Assembly (NCBI RefSeq): GCF_030272615.1
Contig: NC_081408.1
Coordinates: 405,549,389 to 405,613,388 of the forward strand
Length of the DNA: 64,000 nt
Direction: 5' to 3'
DNA from: Cryptomeria japonica
Lineage: Eukaryota; Streptophyta; Pinopsida; Cupressales; Cupressaceae
Shown piece by piece: positions 9,821 through 19,853 of the stretch (its first letter is position 1; each line of letters starts with the position of its first letter). The translations under genes and the position numbers were made by a program. Below the pieces are notes generated by a model that saw only the letters and a list, made by a program, of their open reading frames with translations, was not told where the DNA came from and did not search any database.

Positions 9821-9837
9821 TGGCACTAGAAGGAGGG
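9821..9837 (+). promoter_or_regulatory. Primer-binding-site-like sequence of element A
   Basis: TGGCACTAGAAGGAGGG begins five bases after the LTR end (CAACA at 9811-9815). It starts with the TGG expected opposite a tRNA CCA end. I could not match it confidently to a named tRNA; comparison with tRNA 3' ends would settle it. Confidence 0.55.
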
Positions 9838-9893
9838 CCAAGACTAATCCCCTCATTTATTAACCACATATGGTACTCCCAGGAAATAGATTG

Positions 9894-11595
9894 ATGCCCT
9901 TTACCCAACCTAACCTCAACAATGAGCAAGACGACATTCTTACCCAACTATACAACTTTGCTTGGAACAGTACAAGAATTTATAATGATTGGCTACAAGC
10001 ATGACAAGTTTTGGATGAGAGACAAAAGGCTATATGTATAGAAGAAGAGGCACAAAGACAACTTAATCCTCATGTGAACCCACAAGAAAATCCACAACCA
10101 CCTCCTCAACCAGAAAATTGAGGTACTAAGATGGATCATATATCATCCTTCTCTCTTGAGAGATTCCATCGAGTCCTTAGGAGTGATTCTTCACCATCTG
10201 ACTTAGTAGAATTAGGACCTGCCACTAGGAGGAAGAAGAACAAAGCTAAGAAACAACCCTCAACAGCCTCACCAGTAAATTCATCCATAATCAACGTAGG
10301 AGATCAACTGATTCCTAGTCCCCAGCCTATCGCTACACCTTTTGTGACTCAACGTCCACCATCACCACCTTCAATGGCCTACTTCAACCAAGACACCACA
10401 CCAGTAGGAACCATACCAGGGGGTATACATGACCTACCTGGAAACTCGGATAAATTTTGCAGCAAATTTTACTATTTAGGGGGACGAACGACTGATGAAC
10501 ATATTGAAGCGTTCAAAGATGCGGTTGTTCATAATCATATTGAACACCAAGATGTAGTATGCAGACTCTTCCCATATTCACTTGGGGAGAATGAATACAA
10601 TTGGTACTTAAACTTACATGCAAACTCCATCACAGGTTGGGACCTCTTGGAGAAGGCCTTCATTGATCAATTCCGAGTTTACATAGACCCCGGGACCTAT
10701 ACCACTAGTTCACTTCTCTTAAGAAATTGCCAAATGAGCCATTAATGACTTTTAATACTATCTTCCAAAGGGCATTCAAGAGGCTACAAGCCCCTTACCA
10801 GGTAGCACCTAATGTAGCCATCGACTCATATCTAAGAGCTATTGACCCTTAGACTACTATGTTTATTAAGAAGAGTGTTCCTCAAGATCAAAGGGACACC
10901 TTGGCGAAAGTCTTCACATTAGCAATTAGCATGAATCATGAGCTGAATCAAACCCAGGGAAGGATTGGATATAATTTACCTATAGGGGTTAATCAAGGAA
11001 ATTACAATCAAATCCCAGGTGTACCCTCATCTCTACCTGTAGGTGCCCCAATGATGAACCTCGTGCCAATCTATGCACCCAACCTCAGGCAAATCAATAG
11101 TTTGTTGCTCAAGCATTGACTTGGAAAAATGGTACCAGTACCGCCCCCACTCAAACACAATATGTTGGTCAAGCGCAAGTCGGAAATAAAAAATTTGACA
11201 ATATTAATTCAGCGAACCAACCTCCAACTATGGCACCTGAGAATCAAGGATCCCATATATCCGCCGAAGTAGAATCCTTAAAGAAAATGATCTCACAGGT
11301 TACCTCAGACTTGAGCCAGCTAAAGATGAATCCTCTAGGAGGGTATAATCAATCCCAACCATATAATAATCAGCGGAACTATAGTAACCAGAACCAAAAT
11401 CAAAGGTACAACAACAAACCTTATAATAGGCAGTGGAATACGGGTCCGAATAATGGTGGGGTGAACCATGACCCCCCAAATGCACGAGATAACCAAAACC
11501 ACACACAAAGTGTTAACCTTGCCGATATGAATTTGCTAACAAATTGGTGCAGGTTGCATGACACAGCTACACATTCTGAGGTTAATTATGCTTAG
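9894..11595 (+). pseudogene. Gag of element A (frameshifted)
   Basis: Reading starts at ATG 9894 (MPFTQPNLNNEQDD...). Two TGA stops (10002 region and 10119-10121) interrupt the frame before 'MDHISSFSLERFHRV' at 10131. The capsid block is visible as 'DLPGNSDKFCSKFYYLGGRT', 'HIEAFKDAVVHNHI', 'LFPYSLGENEYNWYLNL' and 'GWDLLEKAFIDQF', the usual plant Gypsy gag order. After a frameshift near 10740 it continues 'FQRAFKRLQAPYQ' and 'SMNHELNQTQGRIG'. The C-terminal part is Asn/Gln-rich and ends 'NWCRLHDTATHSEVNY', in the position of a zinc knuckle but without a clean CCHC. Confidence 0.75.
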
Positions 11596-12042
11596 TTCAA
11601 GAAAATCATAAGAATTGCTCAAGCTGACTCTCATCCCAAAGATTGTTCTAATCATGAACCTGATAAGGTTAATACTGCCATGCTGGTTGATACTTTCCTA
11701 TGTAGATAATTTCAGGTTGAAGATGAAGGTGAACAATGTGTCTACAATGCTAAGGCCTTTCAGACCAAGAACAATTACAATCTTAGGAGTCAAGGCAAAG
11801 ATCCATTAACAGAGCCACCTCCCCCAATAGGTGGGTTTGTACCTCTTGATGCTAATGCAAGAAACAATCCTCTTCCTCCTCAGGCTTTCCAAGGAACACA
11901 CCCTAGACAAGCTCAAGGGCAAGATTATGTTCTGAAAGGATCATTTGATGTTACTAAGGAGATGGAAAGGACTGCCACCACTATGTCCTTAATGGAAGTA
12001 TTGAGATATTGCCCTGAATAGAAGAGGGCTCTCCTTAGAAAG

Positions 12043-12675
12043 TTGGAATTATTAGAATCACAGAGAAATGAGGTTAAGATGGCAAACTTTAATGATGTCA
12101 ACACCAACATTAGTAGTGATGCAATAGAAAATCCACCATTTTTACTGAGTTTGAAGATATGTGGGAAGAATTTACATAACTGTTTGGTAGATTTAGGAGC
12201 TTCAGGAAACATAATGCCCTACTCTATATGTCAGCAACTCGGACTTCAACCAGTACGTGCAAATAGTAAAGTGGTGCAGCTAGACAAAATAGAGGTTAAT
12301 GTCATTGGAGAATTGAAAGATGTATACATCCAATTAGGAGCTAATCCCCAAATATCTCATTATATTGACATTAAAGTGGTGGATATTCCAGAAGTATATA
12401 GGATGCTCCTTAGTAGGGATTGGTCCAAGACATTGGGAGGATATTTCTCAACTTGTTTTACCTACTTATGGCTTCCATGGAAAGGAGTAAGCGACCAGAT
12501 CCGAATTGATAGCGAGCCTAAATTGAAGAAATTAGTCACAGATTATGGTGCTCTCAATGAAGTGGCATTTGTTGAAGTAAGCCCAGGAGTTTACAGGGTC
12601 AATGAGATTCTTACTTTCTCCACACTAGCTCCTCTTCAATTATTTCAAGCAGACAAGACCACATATAGAAGGTAG
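12043..12675 (+). pseudogene. Aspartic protease of element A
   Basis: Retropepsin-like protease for Gag-Pol processing. The active-site block is 'CLVDLGASGNIMPYSICQQL' at about 12181-12240, with the catalytic Asp retained, matching the Tat/Athila form D-L-G-A. The second block, 'IDIKVVDIPEVYRMLLSRDW', lies about 60-65 residues later. It is close in pattern to the protease of element B (IYLGATINIMP / DAPPYFGMLLSRQW), so A and B are related elements. The upstream linker (11596-12042) is Pro-rich and broken by stops. Confidence 0.8.
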
Positions 12676-12708
12676 GTCAAAGAGTTCGCTACAGCAGTAC
12701 AACAAGGA

Positions 12709-13455
12709 ATGTGTTTATTAGGAGATACTATGAAGATACAAGAGTTGTTTCTTCCAAAATGGTGTCAGATACATCATGAGGAGCACTCAGAATTTTCATG
12801 TATCCCATGTCAGAATGAGATTACGAAGTTGATGAGTCTGGTTCCATATGAAGAAGATGATCATACCATCAATATGGAGGAAGTTCAAGGTCTAACTGGT
12901 GAAGGATTAGAGCCCCAAACAATTGACCCTATAGACAAGAATACCTTACCTAAAGAATATAGCCAAGAGATTCTTGCAGTCAAGATTATTAAAAACAAAG
13001 AGGAAGATATTCCTCTTAAGCCAAAGAAAGAAGAAACAAAATCTAAACTTCAACCTCAATTGGAATAGATTGTTCCTAACACTACTGAAGTGTTTATGCA
13101 ACTAGAAATGGAACAACCTCAATTATCACAAGGTCTTGAGTTTGAGAAGCAACAATCCCCTCTGGACACTAACCTGATCATTGACCCAAAGGTGAAAAAT
13201 GTGAAGAGACTAAAAGATGAAATATGGTTTTTGAAGTTTGATGGGTCAAGATCCAAGCAAGGTAGTGGAGCCTGCGTAGAGTCAACCAACCCAAAAGGAA
13301 AAACCCTTTTAGCTTCTTACCAACTCCAATTCCCTTGTACTAATAACATGATGGAGCACGAGGCCTTAGTTAGAGGATTACTTTTTTCTCATAAGAAGGG
13401 GGCAAAGTGTTTGAAAGTGCAAGGAGATTCTAAGTTAGTGGTTAAACAAGTGTGA
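12709..13455 (+). pseudogene. Extra RNase H domain between protease and RT, element A
   Basis: After an acidic linker (12709-13200), the translation gives 'IWFLKFDGSRSKQGSGACVE', 'CTNNMMEHEALVRGLLFSHK' and 'VQGDSKLVVKQV', ending at a TGA (13453-13455). The next ORF continues in the same pattern ('SRKVIGEPDALAVAAS', about 13549-13596). This is the extra RNase H of Tat-type Gypsy elements, with D (FDG), E (MEHEAL), D (GDS) and the final D (PDALA) in place. Its position before RT is unusual: in most Tat elements it follows the ordinary RNase H. Confidence 0.8.
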
Positions 13456-13503
13456 AGCCAATATGAGTGCCACGATAAAAGGTTAGCAGCATATCAAAAT
13501 AGA

Positions 13504-14871
13504 GTGTGGGATCTGATTGAGGATTTTGATGCTTTCAATATTCAACTGGTATCTAGGAAAGTCATCGGGGAACCTGATGCACTGGCCGTAGCTGCCAGTA
13601 CATTAGAACCAGTAAATCAATCCCCTTTAAATAATTTCTTGGTGGAATTAATCTCTATACCTATTGTACCTGATAATATCAAACACTTCCAAGTCTTCCG
13701 AGATGATGCCCACATTCTAGCCTTTCTTGCCAATTCAGGGGCTTTTGAAGATCAAATTATTGATGAGGAAGACAAATCAGATGATCTTAATATCGAAGGT
13801 AATGTTGATATTTTGGATTTACCAACTAACGTTATTCCTCAAGGGATGGTCACCTTAGAGAGACTTTTTGATTCAGACCCTAGAGTAAAGGATAAACTAA
13901 CGACGGATTTAGATGCTGGAAAGTATGAGCTCCATAATATTGGTCTAGAAGGACAAGAGAATATTGTCTATATTGGGAAGATTTGCACTCAAAATGAAAG
14001 AGAAAAAATGATACAGATCTTGAAAGAGTTCATCGATGTAATAGCATGGGGGTATGAAGATTTAAAAACATTTGATACAATGATCATTACCCATGTGATT
14101 CCATTAAAACCTAACATAAAGTCATTTCGGCAAAAACAACATCCAGTCAATGCACTAATAGAACCCTTGATTTTCAAGGAAGTACAAAAGTTATTGTTTG
14201 CTAAGATTATCTTTTCGGTACGACATTCTACTTGGGTTGCTAATTTGGTACCAGTGTGGAAAAAGAATGGAGAAATACGGCTTTGCGTGGAATTTCGCAA
14301 TCTCAACAAAGCCTCTGAGAAAGATAATTACCCACTCCCTTCTTTGGATGAAGTACTACAAATAGTAAATGGTTCGCAAATGATGTCATTTTTAGATGGT
14401 TATTCAAGATATAACCAGATATTGGTGAACTATGAGGATCATATGAAGACAACGTTTACGATGAAGTGGGGAACATATGCATATAAAAGAATCCCATTCG
14501 GGTTGATTAATGCTAGGGCAACCTTCCAAAGAGCGATGGATATAGCTTTCAAGGAACTGATTGGAAAATGCATTATTATCTATATGGACAGTTTGACGAT
14601 ATTTTCTAAGGTCAGAGAAGACCACCCAGACCACCTCCAAAAGGTATTGGAGAGATGTCAAAGATATGGGATTTCTGTTAACCCCAAGAGATGTGTGTTT
14701 GGAGTGGCTGAAGGAAAGCTACTTGGCCACGTAATCTCTGAGAGGGGGAAATCTATAGACCCAGAATGGATAGAAGCATTATTGAAGTTACAAATGCCCG
14801 ACAGTAAAAAGGAGATGAGATCTTTCTTTGGAAGATCAATTTTGTTAGAAAGTTTATTACTAGGTTTGTAG
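13504..14871 (+). pseudogene. Reverse transcriptase of element A (YMDS active site)
   Basis: The first about 30 codons finish the extra RNase H. An acidic linker follows, then the RT core: 'FIDVIAWGYEDLKTFD', 'WVANLVPVWKKNGEIRLCVE', 'FRNLNKASEKDNYPLPSLDE', 'MSFLDGYSRYNQI' and 'YAYKRIPFGLINARATFQRA'. The catalytic box is YMDS at 14581-14592, where YMDD is expected, so the polymerase is dead. The thumb block 'KLLGHVISERGKSIDPEWIE' follows. The frame is lost at about 14840-14870 by a small deletion. Confidence 0.85.
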
Positions 14872-15286
14872 ATATAGTCAAGCCATTGAATGAAATGATG
14901 AAGAAGGATGATAAGGTCGAATGGAAAACTGAAGCAAAAGAGGCTTTTGCCTAGATCAATAAATCCTTCGCCAAAACTCCTATGCTAACTAGCCCTGATT
15001 ACACGCTGCCATTTTACATATATTCTTTTGCTTCACTACACTAAGGAGCGGTTGTTTTGACGTAGAGGAAAGTAGGGGATGAGAAGCCTATTGCATTTAT
15101 GATCTCTCCTTTTAAAAGTGCTGAGGTTAGATATTGTGCTCTTGAAAAATAGGCCTTTGCATTGGTAAGAGAAGTCAAGAAGTTTAGGCATTACATCCTG
15201 AGGAATAAAATTTATGCGATTGTCCCTGACCAAGAAGTGAAGTCACTACTCATGCAGTTTGAACTGGGAGAACATCAAGGGAAATG
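14872..15286 (+). pseudogene. Ty3-type RNase H of element A, first part
   Basis: In a shifted frame the translation gives 'PLNEMMKKDDKVEWKTEAKE', 'MLTSPDYTLPFYIYSFAS', 'KPIAFMISPFKSAEVRYCAL' and 'LVREVKKFRHYI'. This is the connection and RNase H region that normally follows a Ty3 RT, with stops mostly at former Gln codons. It is interrupted by the solo LTR at 15287 and resumes at 16434. Confidence 0.75.
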
Positions 15287-16428
15287 TGTTAGGCCCAATA
15301 TGGAAAGGTAATGTACTGAGAAGGGAGGTGTGAATCAGTACTCCAAAACTTTTCTTCAATAATAACTTTACTATTATGCATAAACAAAATAGTGCAGTAA
15401 CATAAAATAAAGTTAAAACAAATAGATAACAATCATACATGATCACTCGATAACACATATATTTTAGTTACACAGAAACTCTTGGTTAGAGAGAAAAACT
15501 GTGGTGGGGATGGCACCCACAACTTCATTACTACAATAATAAATAGTGCTCGGTTAGAGCTACATATTAGCTATTTCTGATAGCTTACCCTGTTAGGAGT
15601 AACAAGATCAGTTAGATCTACCTTGCTAAAGGATTTTACAACATTTAATCTAAATGCTGCACCTGGTTAGAGGCTTTACAATTTATAGACTTGATTAGAG
15701 TCTTTTACCCTGTTAAAGGTTTCTCTTTAAACTTCACAATATTACAATAAAATCATTACAAATATCTGCAACTTTACATCTGAAATGTTATAGCAGATTC
15801 TATGTGCTCAGAATAGATTACCTTGCTTATAGCATACCTCGGTAACCCATATGTTAACTCGGTAAACCCTTCTGTTTACTCTGTTGTTTGACTATTCTTT
15901 GAAAACCTTCTCGGTGACCTCTGTGTCTCTGTAACAGTCTTCTTACACTCATGCACACACCTTTAACTCTTAACTCATGCTGTATAAATAGATCTCTTAA
16001 GACAGTGATCCAATTCATTGCTTCGATATTACAAACACGATTCCTCGAATGAATAACTATACAAAATATTTCATTGGTTAGATTGATCTCAAAATCATAC
16101 ACAATCTTCTAGTGCAATTTTAAATGTGATAACGGTTAGATGTGCCTTGATCTTGTAACACATTTTCATATGCATGTCCAGGTTCAATGAATCTGGTAAC
16201 ACGTTTCACTCGGTGTGTCATCTTTGTTGCTCGGTAGACATAAAAAGATACTCGGTAGATAGCTCAATGTGTACTGCATTCTGTGACTGCTTTCTTCTGT
16301 AACCAACTAGATTGTGCATACCGACTTCTTTGTGTACACCGATTGCATGATTTGGTAGTGTTAACCGACTAGAGTATATAGTATGACTTTGAATATAAAA
16401 ACTAATGGCAACTTGATAAGTAGTAACA
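15287..16428 (-). mobile_element. Solo Copia-type LTR in element A (1,142 bp)
   Basis: In window orientation it begins TGTTAGGCCC and ends GTAACA, flanked by AAATG at 15282-15286 and 16429-16433, a 5-bp target duplication. The G-rich start (GAAGGGAGGTGTGAATCAGTA) matches the C-rich 3' ends of the other Copia LTRs here, so it lies on the minus strand. Removing it restores the RNase H reading (ELGEHQGK before, WMAVLQEFDLEM after). It contains several GTTAGAG-GATTT-type motifs typical of this LTR family (15590-15730). No internal region remains, so it is a solo LTR. Confidence 0.9.
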
Positions 16429-16433
16429 AAATG

Positions 16434-16566
16434 GATGGCAGTATTGCAAGAATTTGACTTAGAGATGCATCCAATGAAGCTGGTCTGAGGCCAAGGGTTG
16501 TCTCAGGCCATGGCGACCAACATCCCTCAAATCCAGTGCCAACAATATACATTGAAGTCATTTACT
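16434..16566 (+). pseudogene. RNase H of element A, end
   Basis: Continuation of the interrupted RNase H: 'WMAVLQEFDLEMHPMKLV', a stop, then 'GQGLSQAMATN'. This matches the conserved end 'W...L.EFDL...P.K.V.GQGLA' of Ty3 RNase H before integrase. Confidence 0.7.
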
Positions 16567-17820
16567 CAAGACCCCCGGTACATGGATTTGGTATTTATAT
16601 TGCAGAATAATAGGTGTCCTGAGGGGTTGGCAACCACATAAAGACAAACATTAAGGCTCAAAAGTGCCAATTATATGATCAAGGATTTGACACTCTATAG
16701 AAAAAATTATGAAGGTATCTACCTTCGGTGCCTTGATCATCAAGAAGCCCATAATATGATTGAGGAATTTCATGGGAAATATGGTACATGTCATGGGTCA
16801 GCAGATGCCACTGCACATCAAATCTTGAAGGCTAGATATTATTGGCCTACATATTTAAGGATACTCAAGAGCATGTTCATCACTGCCATACGTGCCAAAC
16901 TGCATCCTCGAGAGAAAGAAAATGCGCTATGCCTCTCCAACCAGTGTTTGAGGTAAGCCCTTTTTTCTCAATGGGCATTGGATTTCGTAGGTGTTATTAA
17001 TCCTAACTCATCTGTAGGACATAAGTTTATTCTTACGACAATGAATTACTATACACAGTGGCCAAAAGTCATTGCATGTTAGAATGCTACTGCTGAGGGG
17101 TCTTGAAATTTATTGAAGAGCACATCATCACTGGGTTTGGTATGTTGTTCGCTCTAGTATGTGACAATTGTCCTACTTTTACTTCTGCACAACTGATGCA
17201 ATGGTCATATGAATATAAAGTAATATTAAAATTTTCATCCAACTATTACCCACAAGGTAATGGAGTAGCTAAATCCATGAACAAGAACATCCTAGATGTC
17301 ATTAAGAAGCAACTTGAGAAAAACCCCAAGGATTGGCATAATCAATTGAGATATGCCTTATGGGCTGATCGAACCAGAGTAAAAGCTACCTTGGGAACTT
17401 CTCCATAGTACCTTGTCTATGGCCAGACCCCTATTTTCCCAATCAACTTGCAAATACTGGTCCTCCAATTAATGAAAGAACTTGACATTGAGGATCAGGT
17501 AGAGGTTCGCCTCTTAAATTTATTAAGACTCAATGAAAAAAGGATCAACACTCTACAACACTTTGCCAAGCACCAAGCCGTTGTTAAGTGATGGTTTGAT
17601 AAAAGGGCCAAAGTGAAATCTTTTTAGATCTCTAACGTAATCCTGTTATGGGACAAGGCCAGGGAGAAGAAAGGTGATCATCATAAGTTTGAAAGGTTGT
17701 GGTTAGGTCCTTACGAAATAGATGAAATTTTAGGTGAGAACACTTTTAGGTTAAGCTCTTTGACTGGAGAACTAGTACAATTGCCCGTTAATGGTCAGTT
17801 CCTCAAGAATTACTTCGATT
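16567..17820 (+). pseudogene. Integrase of element A (frameshifted, catalytic Glu lost)
   Basis: DNA-integrating enzyme of the retroelement. The N-terminal zinc region is seen as 'GIYLRCLDHQEAHNMIEEFH', 'GTCHGSADATAHQILKARYY' and 'WPTYLRI'. The core includes 'QWALDFVGVINPNSS', 'ALVCDNCPTFTSAQLMQW' and 'FSSNYYPQGNGVAKSMNKNI'; the last normally reads NGxAE, and the Glu is Lys here. The C-terminal block 'KFERLWLGPYEIDEIL' ends near TAA 17820. Several frameshifts and stops are present. Confidence 0.8.
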
Positions 17821-18373
17821 AAATCCTCAATGAAGCTTGACTTGTTTTTTATAGTAGTTAGTTGTTGTTTTTTTGTTGTCCTTCATGTTTTGGGGCCTTG
17901 TTGTGTGTTTCCCCTTTTTGTTTTTGCTTGTTTGTTCATTTTGTTTGTTGAGTCGGCATATACATATTTTGTTCTCAAAGATTCTAAAAGGAAGGTATCC
18001 TTCGCATAACATCTTGCCAAATTCTGAGAGACTTCGACTCTCTGCTATTTATGACTTCATTGTCATTTGGTTAAGTTTGAAACTTTTGTCTATACTCATT
18101 CAAGGTGGTATATAATCGTTTAAATATGATTTGAGTTTTGAATTTCAATTGGAAAAGTCTAGCTTGATACACTCAGCACTAACATCACATTAAGGTACAT
18201 TAGAAAGTTTTGTAAGATATTAGATAAACTGGTTTTCAAGTGAAAAATCTGAAGTCAAGGTGTTTCATGTTATCCACTGTGGCTCCCAACCCAGTTATCG
18301 AACTTCAATGTTTGAAAGTTACTTACAAGGTTATTGAAGAAAGAAGTCATTCTCTATATCCTATAATGTTTTC

Positions 18374-18446
<73 letters not shown>

Positions 18447-18875
18447 AATGATCCTCTTAAGCAACTCAAATGGGTGTTTCAAGTAACCTCCACCGGGGCT
18501 ATGGATGCTTGGCTAGCAGTGGAGCACTGTTTGACGGGAACCAGAGGTATCTTTGTTGGGGCTATAGATGCCTAACTGGAAGCAAAGCTATGCCTAGGAT
18601 GACCTTGCACGAAACACAGTTAATGACTTCACCTATGTAGCTTGCGCCTAGTTTCCTCTGCTTATCTGCATTATTGAAATGATGGAGTAAAAAATCATAC
18701 ACACACACTTAAGAGTTAATCATGTCTATTTCTCTTCTTGGTTGTTTGTTCATTGCTTCACTCATCTTTTACTCTTATACATCCTTTTGAATGATAATAG
18801 CCTTAGGTGTCGGCTTAACCAGAGATTCTGAAGTTCTAAATTGCCTATAGTCATTTTTCCCAGATGGTTGCCATT
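17821..18875 (+). other. 3' non-coding region of element A
   Basis: About 1 kb between the integrase end and the 3' LTR with no credible ORF; the open frame 18240-18575 is an artefact of the AG repeat. A polypurine tract is expected just before 18876, but the sequence there (CCCAGATGGTTGCCATT) is not purine-rich, so I could not identify one. Confidence 0.6.
18377..18442 (+). repeat. (AG)33 microsatellite
   Basis: An uninterrupted AG dinucleotide run of 66 bases inside the 3' non-coding region of element A. Confidence 0.95.
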
Positions 18876-18965
18876 TGTTATGCCTGGCATATCTATTTCC
18901 CTGTTAGTCTCCTTGAGTCAAAATTTGGGTCCCCTTTGTTTTCTCTTTTCTTTCTTTTCATTTTT

Positions 18966-19252
18966 GACCTTGATACTCCAGAGTCCCAGAGTCTTGAGGT
19001 CCCTTTGCTTTCCTTTCGGTTGTTGACCTCAGAACTCCAGAGTCCCGGAGTCCCGAGGAGTTTTGACCTCGGAAATTCAAAGTCCCAGAGTCCCGAGGTT
19101 GCTTTTTCTTTTGACCTCGGAACTTTGGAGTCCCATAGACCCGAGGTAGGGCCTCCTTTTTCTTGCTTCGGAACCTCAGATCCCCGGAGTTCCAGGGTAG
19201 GGTGTTCCTTTTTGTCGAACTCGGAACCTCGGGACCCCGAAGTCTCGAGGTT
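18966..19252 (+). repeat. GC-rich palindrome array (3' LTR)
   Basis: Second copy of the array at 4458-4736, with the same GACCTCGGAA...GGAGTCCCGAGG units and T-rich spacers. Confidence 0.8.
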
Positions 19253-19290
19253 GTGTTTAAGGCCTTCATACAGACAGACTTGGGGGGAGA

Positions 19291-19298
19291 TATAAATA
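19291..19298 (+). promoter_or_regulatory. TATA box of 3' LTR
   Basis: TATAAATA after ACTTGGGGGGAGA, equivalent to 4775-4782. Confidence 0.7.
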
Positions 19299-19547
19299 GA
19301 GATGATGGATTTTTAAATTTCATTTGTGCATTCACAGCTCCTCCTCCCTAGCTTCAAGTCGCAAACCTCCGAACCTCTGAGTTTTCCTTGGCGTTTTTGG
19401 GCATTTCGATTCACCAGGTTGGTGATTTCTCTTGCTCATGTTGGTGGTTTCTAGATTAGATTTTTCTTTCCTCATTTTTTTTGTGATTGTTGGTTTTTGT
19501 TTTTTTTTCTTTGCATGCCTTTGTTTTTGCGTGCCTTAGTTTGACCT

Positions 19548-19785
19548 AACCCCGAACCCCCAGAGTTTCGGGGATCTCTTAACCCTAGACCCCCGGAGTT
19601 CTGGGTAGCTCTCAACCTGGAACCCCAGAGTTCTGGGTGTCTTCCAGTTAGGCATAAGCCTAGAACCCCAGACCCCCAGAGTTTCGGGATTTCTTTTGCA
19701 CCCAACCTAAGCTCGGAATCCCAGAGTTTTAGGCCTTCTTCACTTATGCCTATCTCAGGACCCCGAGACCCTGAAGTCTCGGGGT
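19548..19785 (+). repeat. Second GC-rich repeat block (3' LTR)
   Basis: Units of the form CCCCCAGAGTTTCGGGG with interleaved CTCTTAACCC. There is an extra unit compared with 5028-5180, showing expansion or contraction between the two LTRs. Confidence 0.7.
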
Positions 19786-19853
19786 AAATCAACTTTAATG
19801 CTTGTTATCAAAAAAATAGGATTTGTGTTCTGCTTGTAAGTTCGAGTGGTTAG

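Noticed and set aside
18240-18575. Open frame with an Arg-Glu repeat
   Set aside because: Created by the (AG)33 microsatellite; no domain and not conserved elsewhere.
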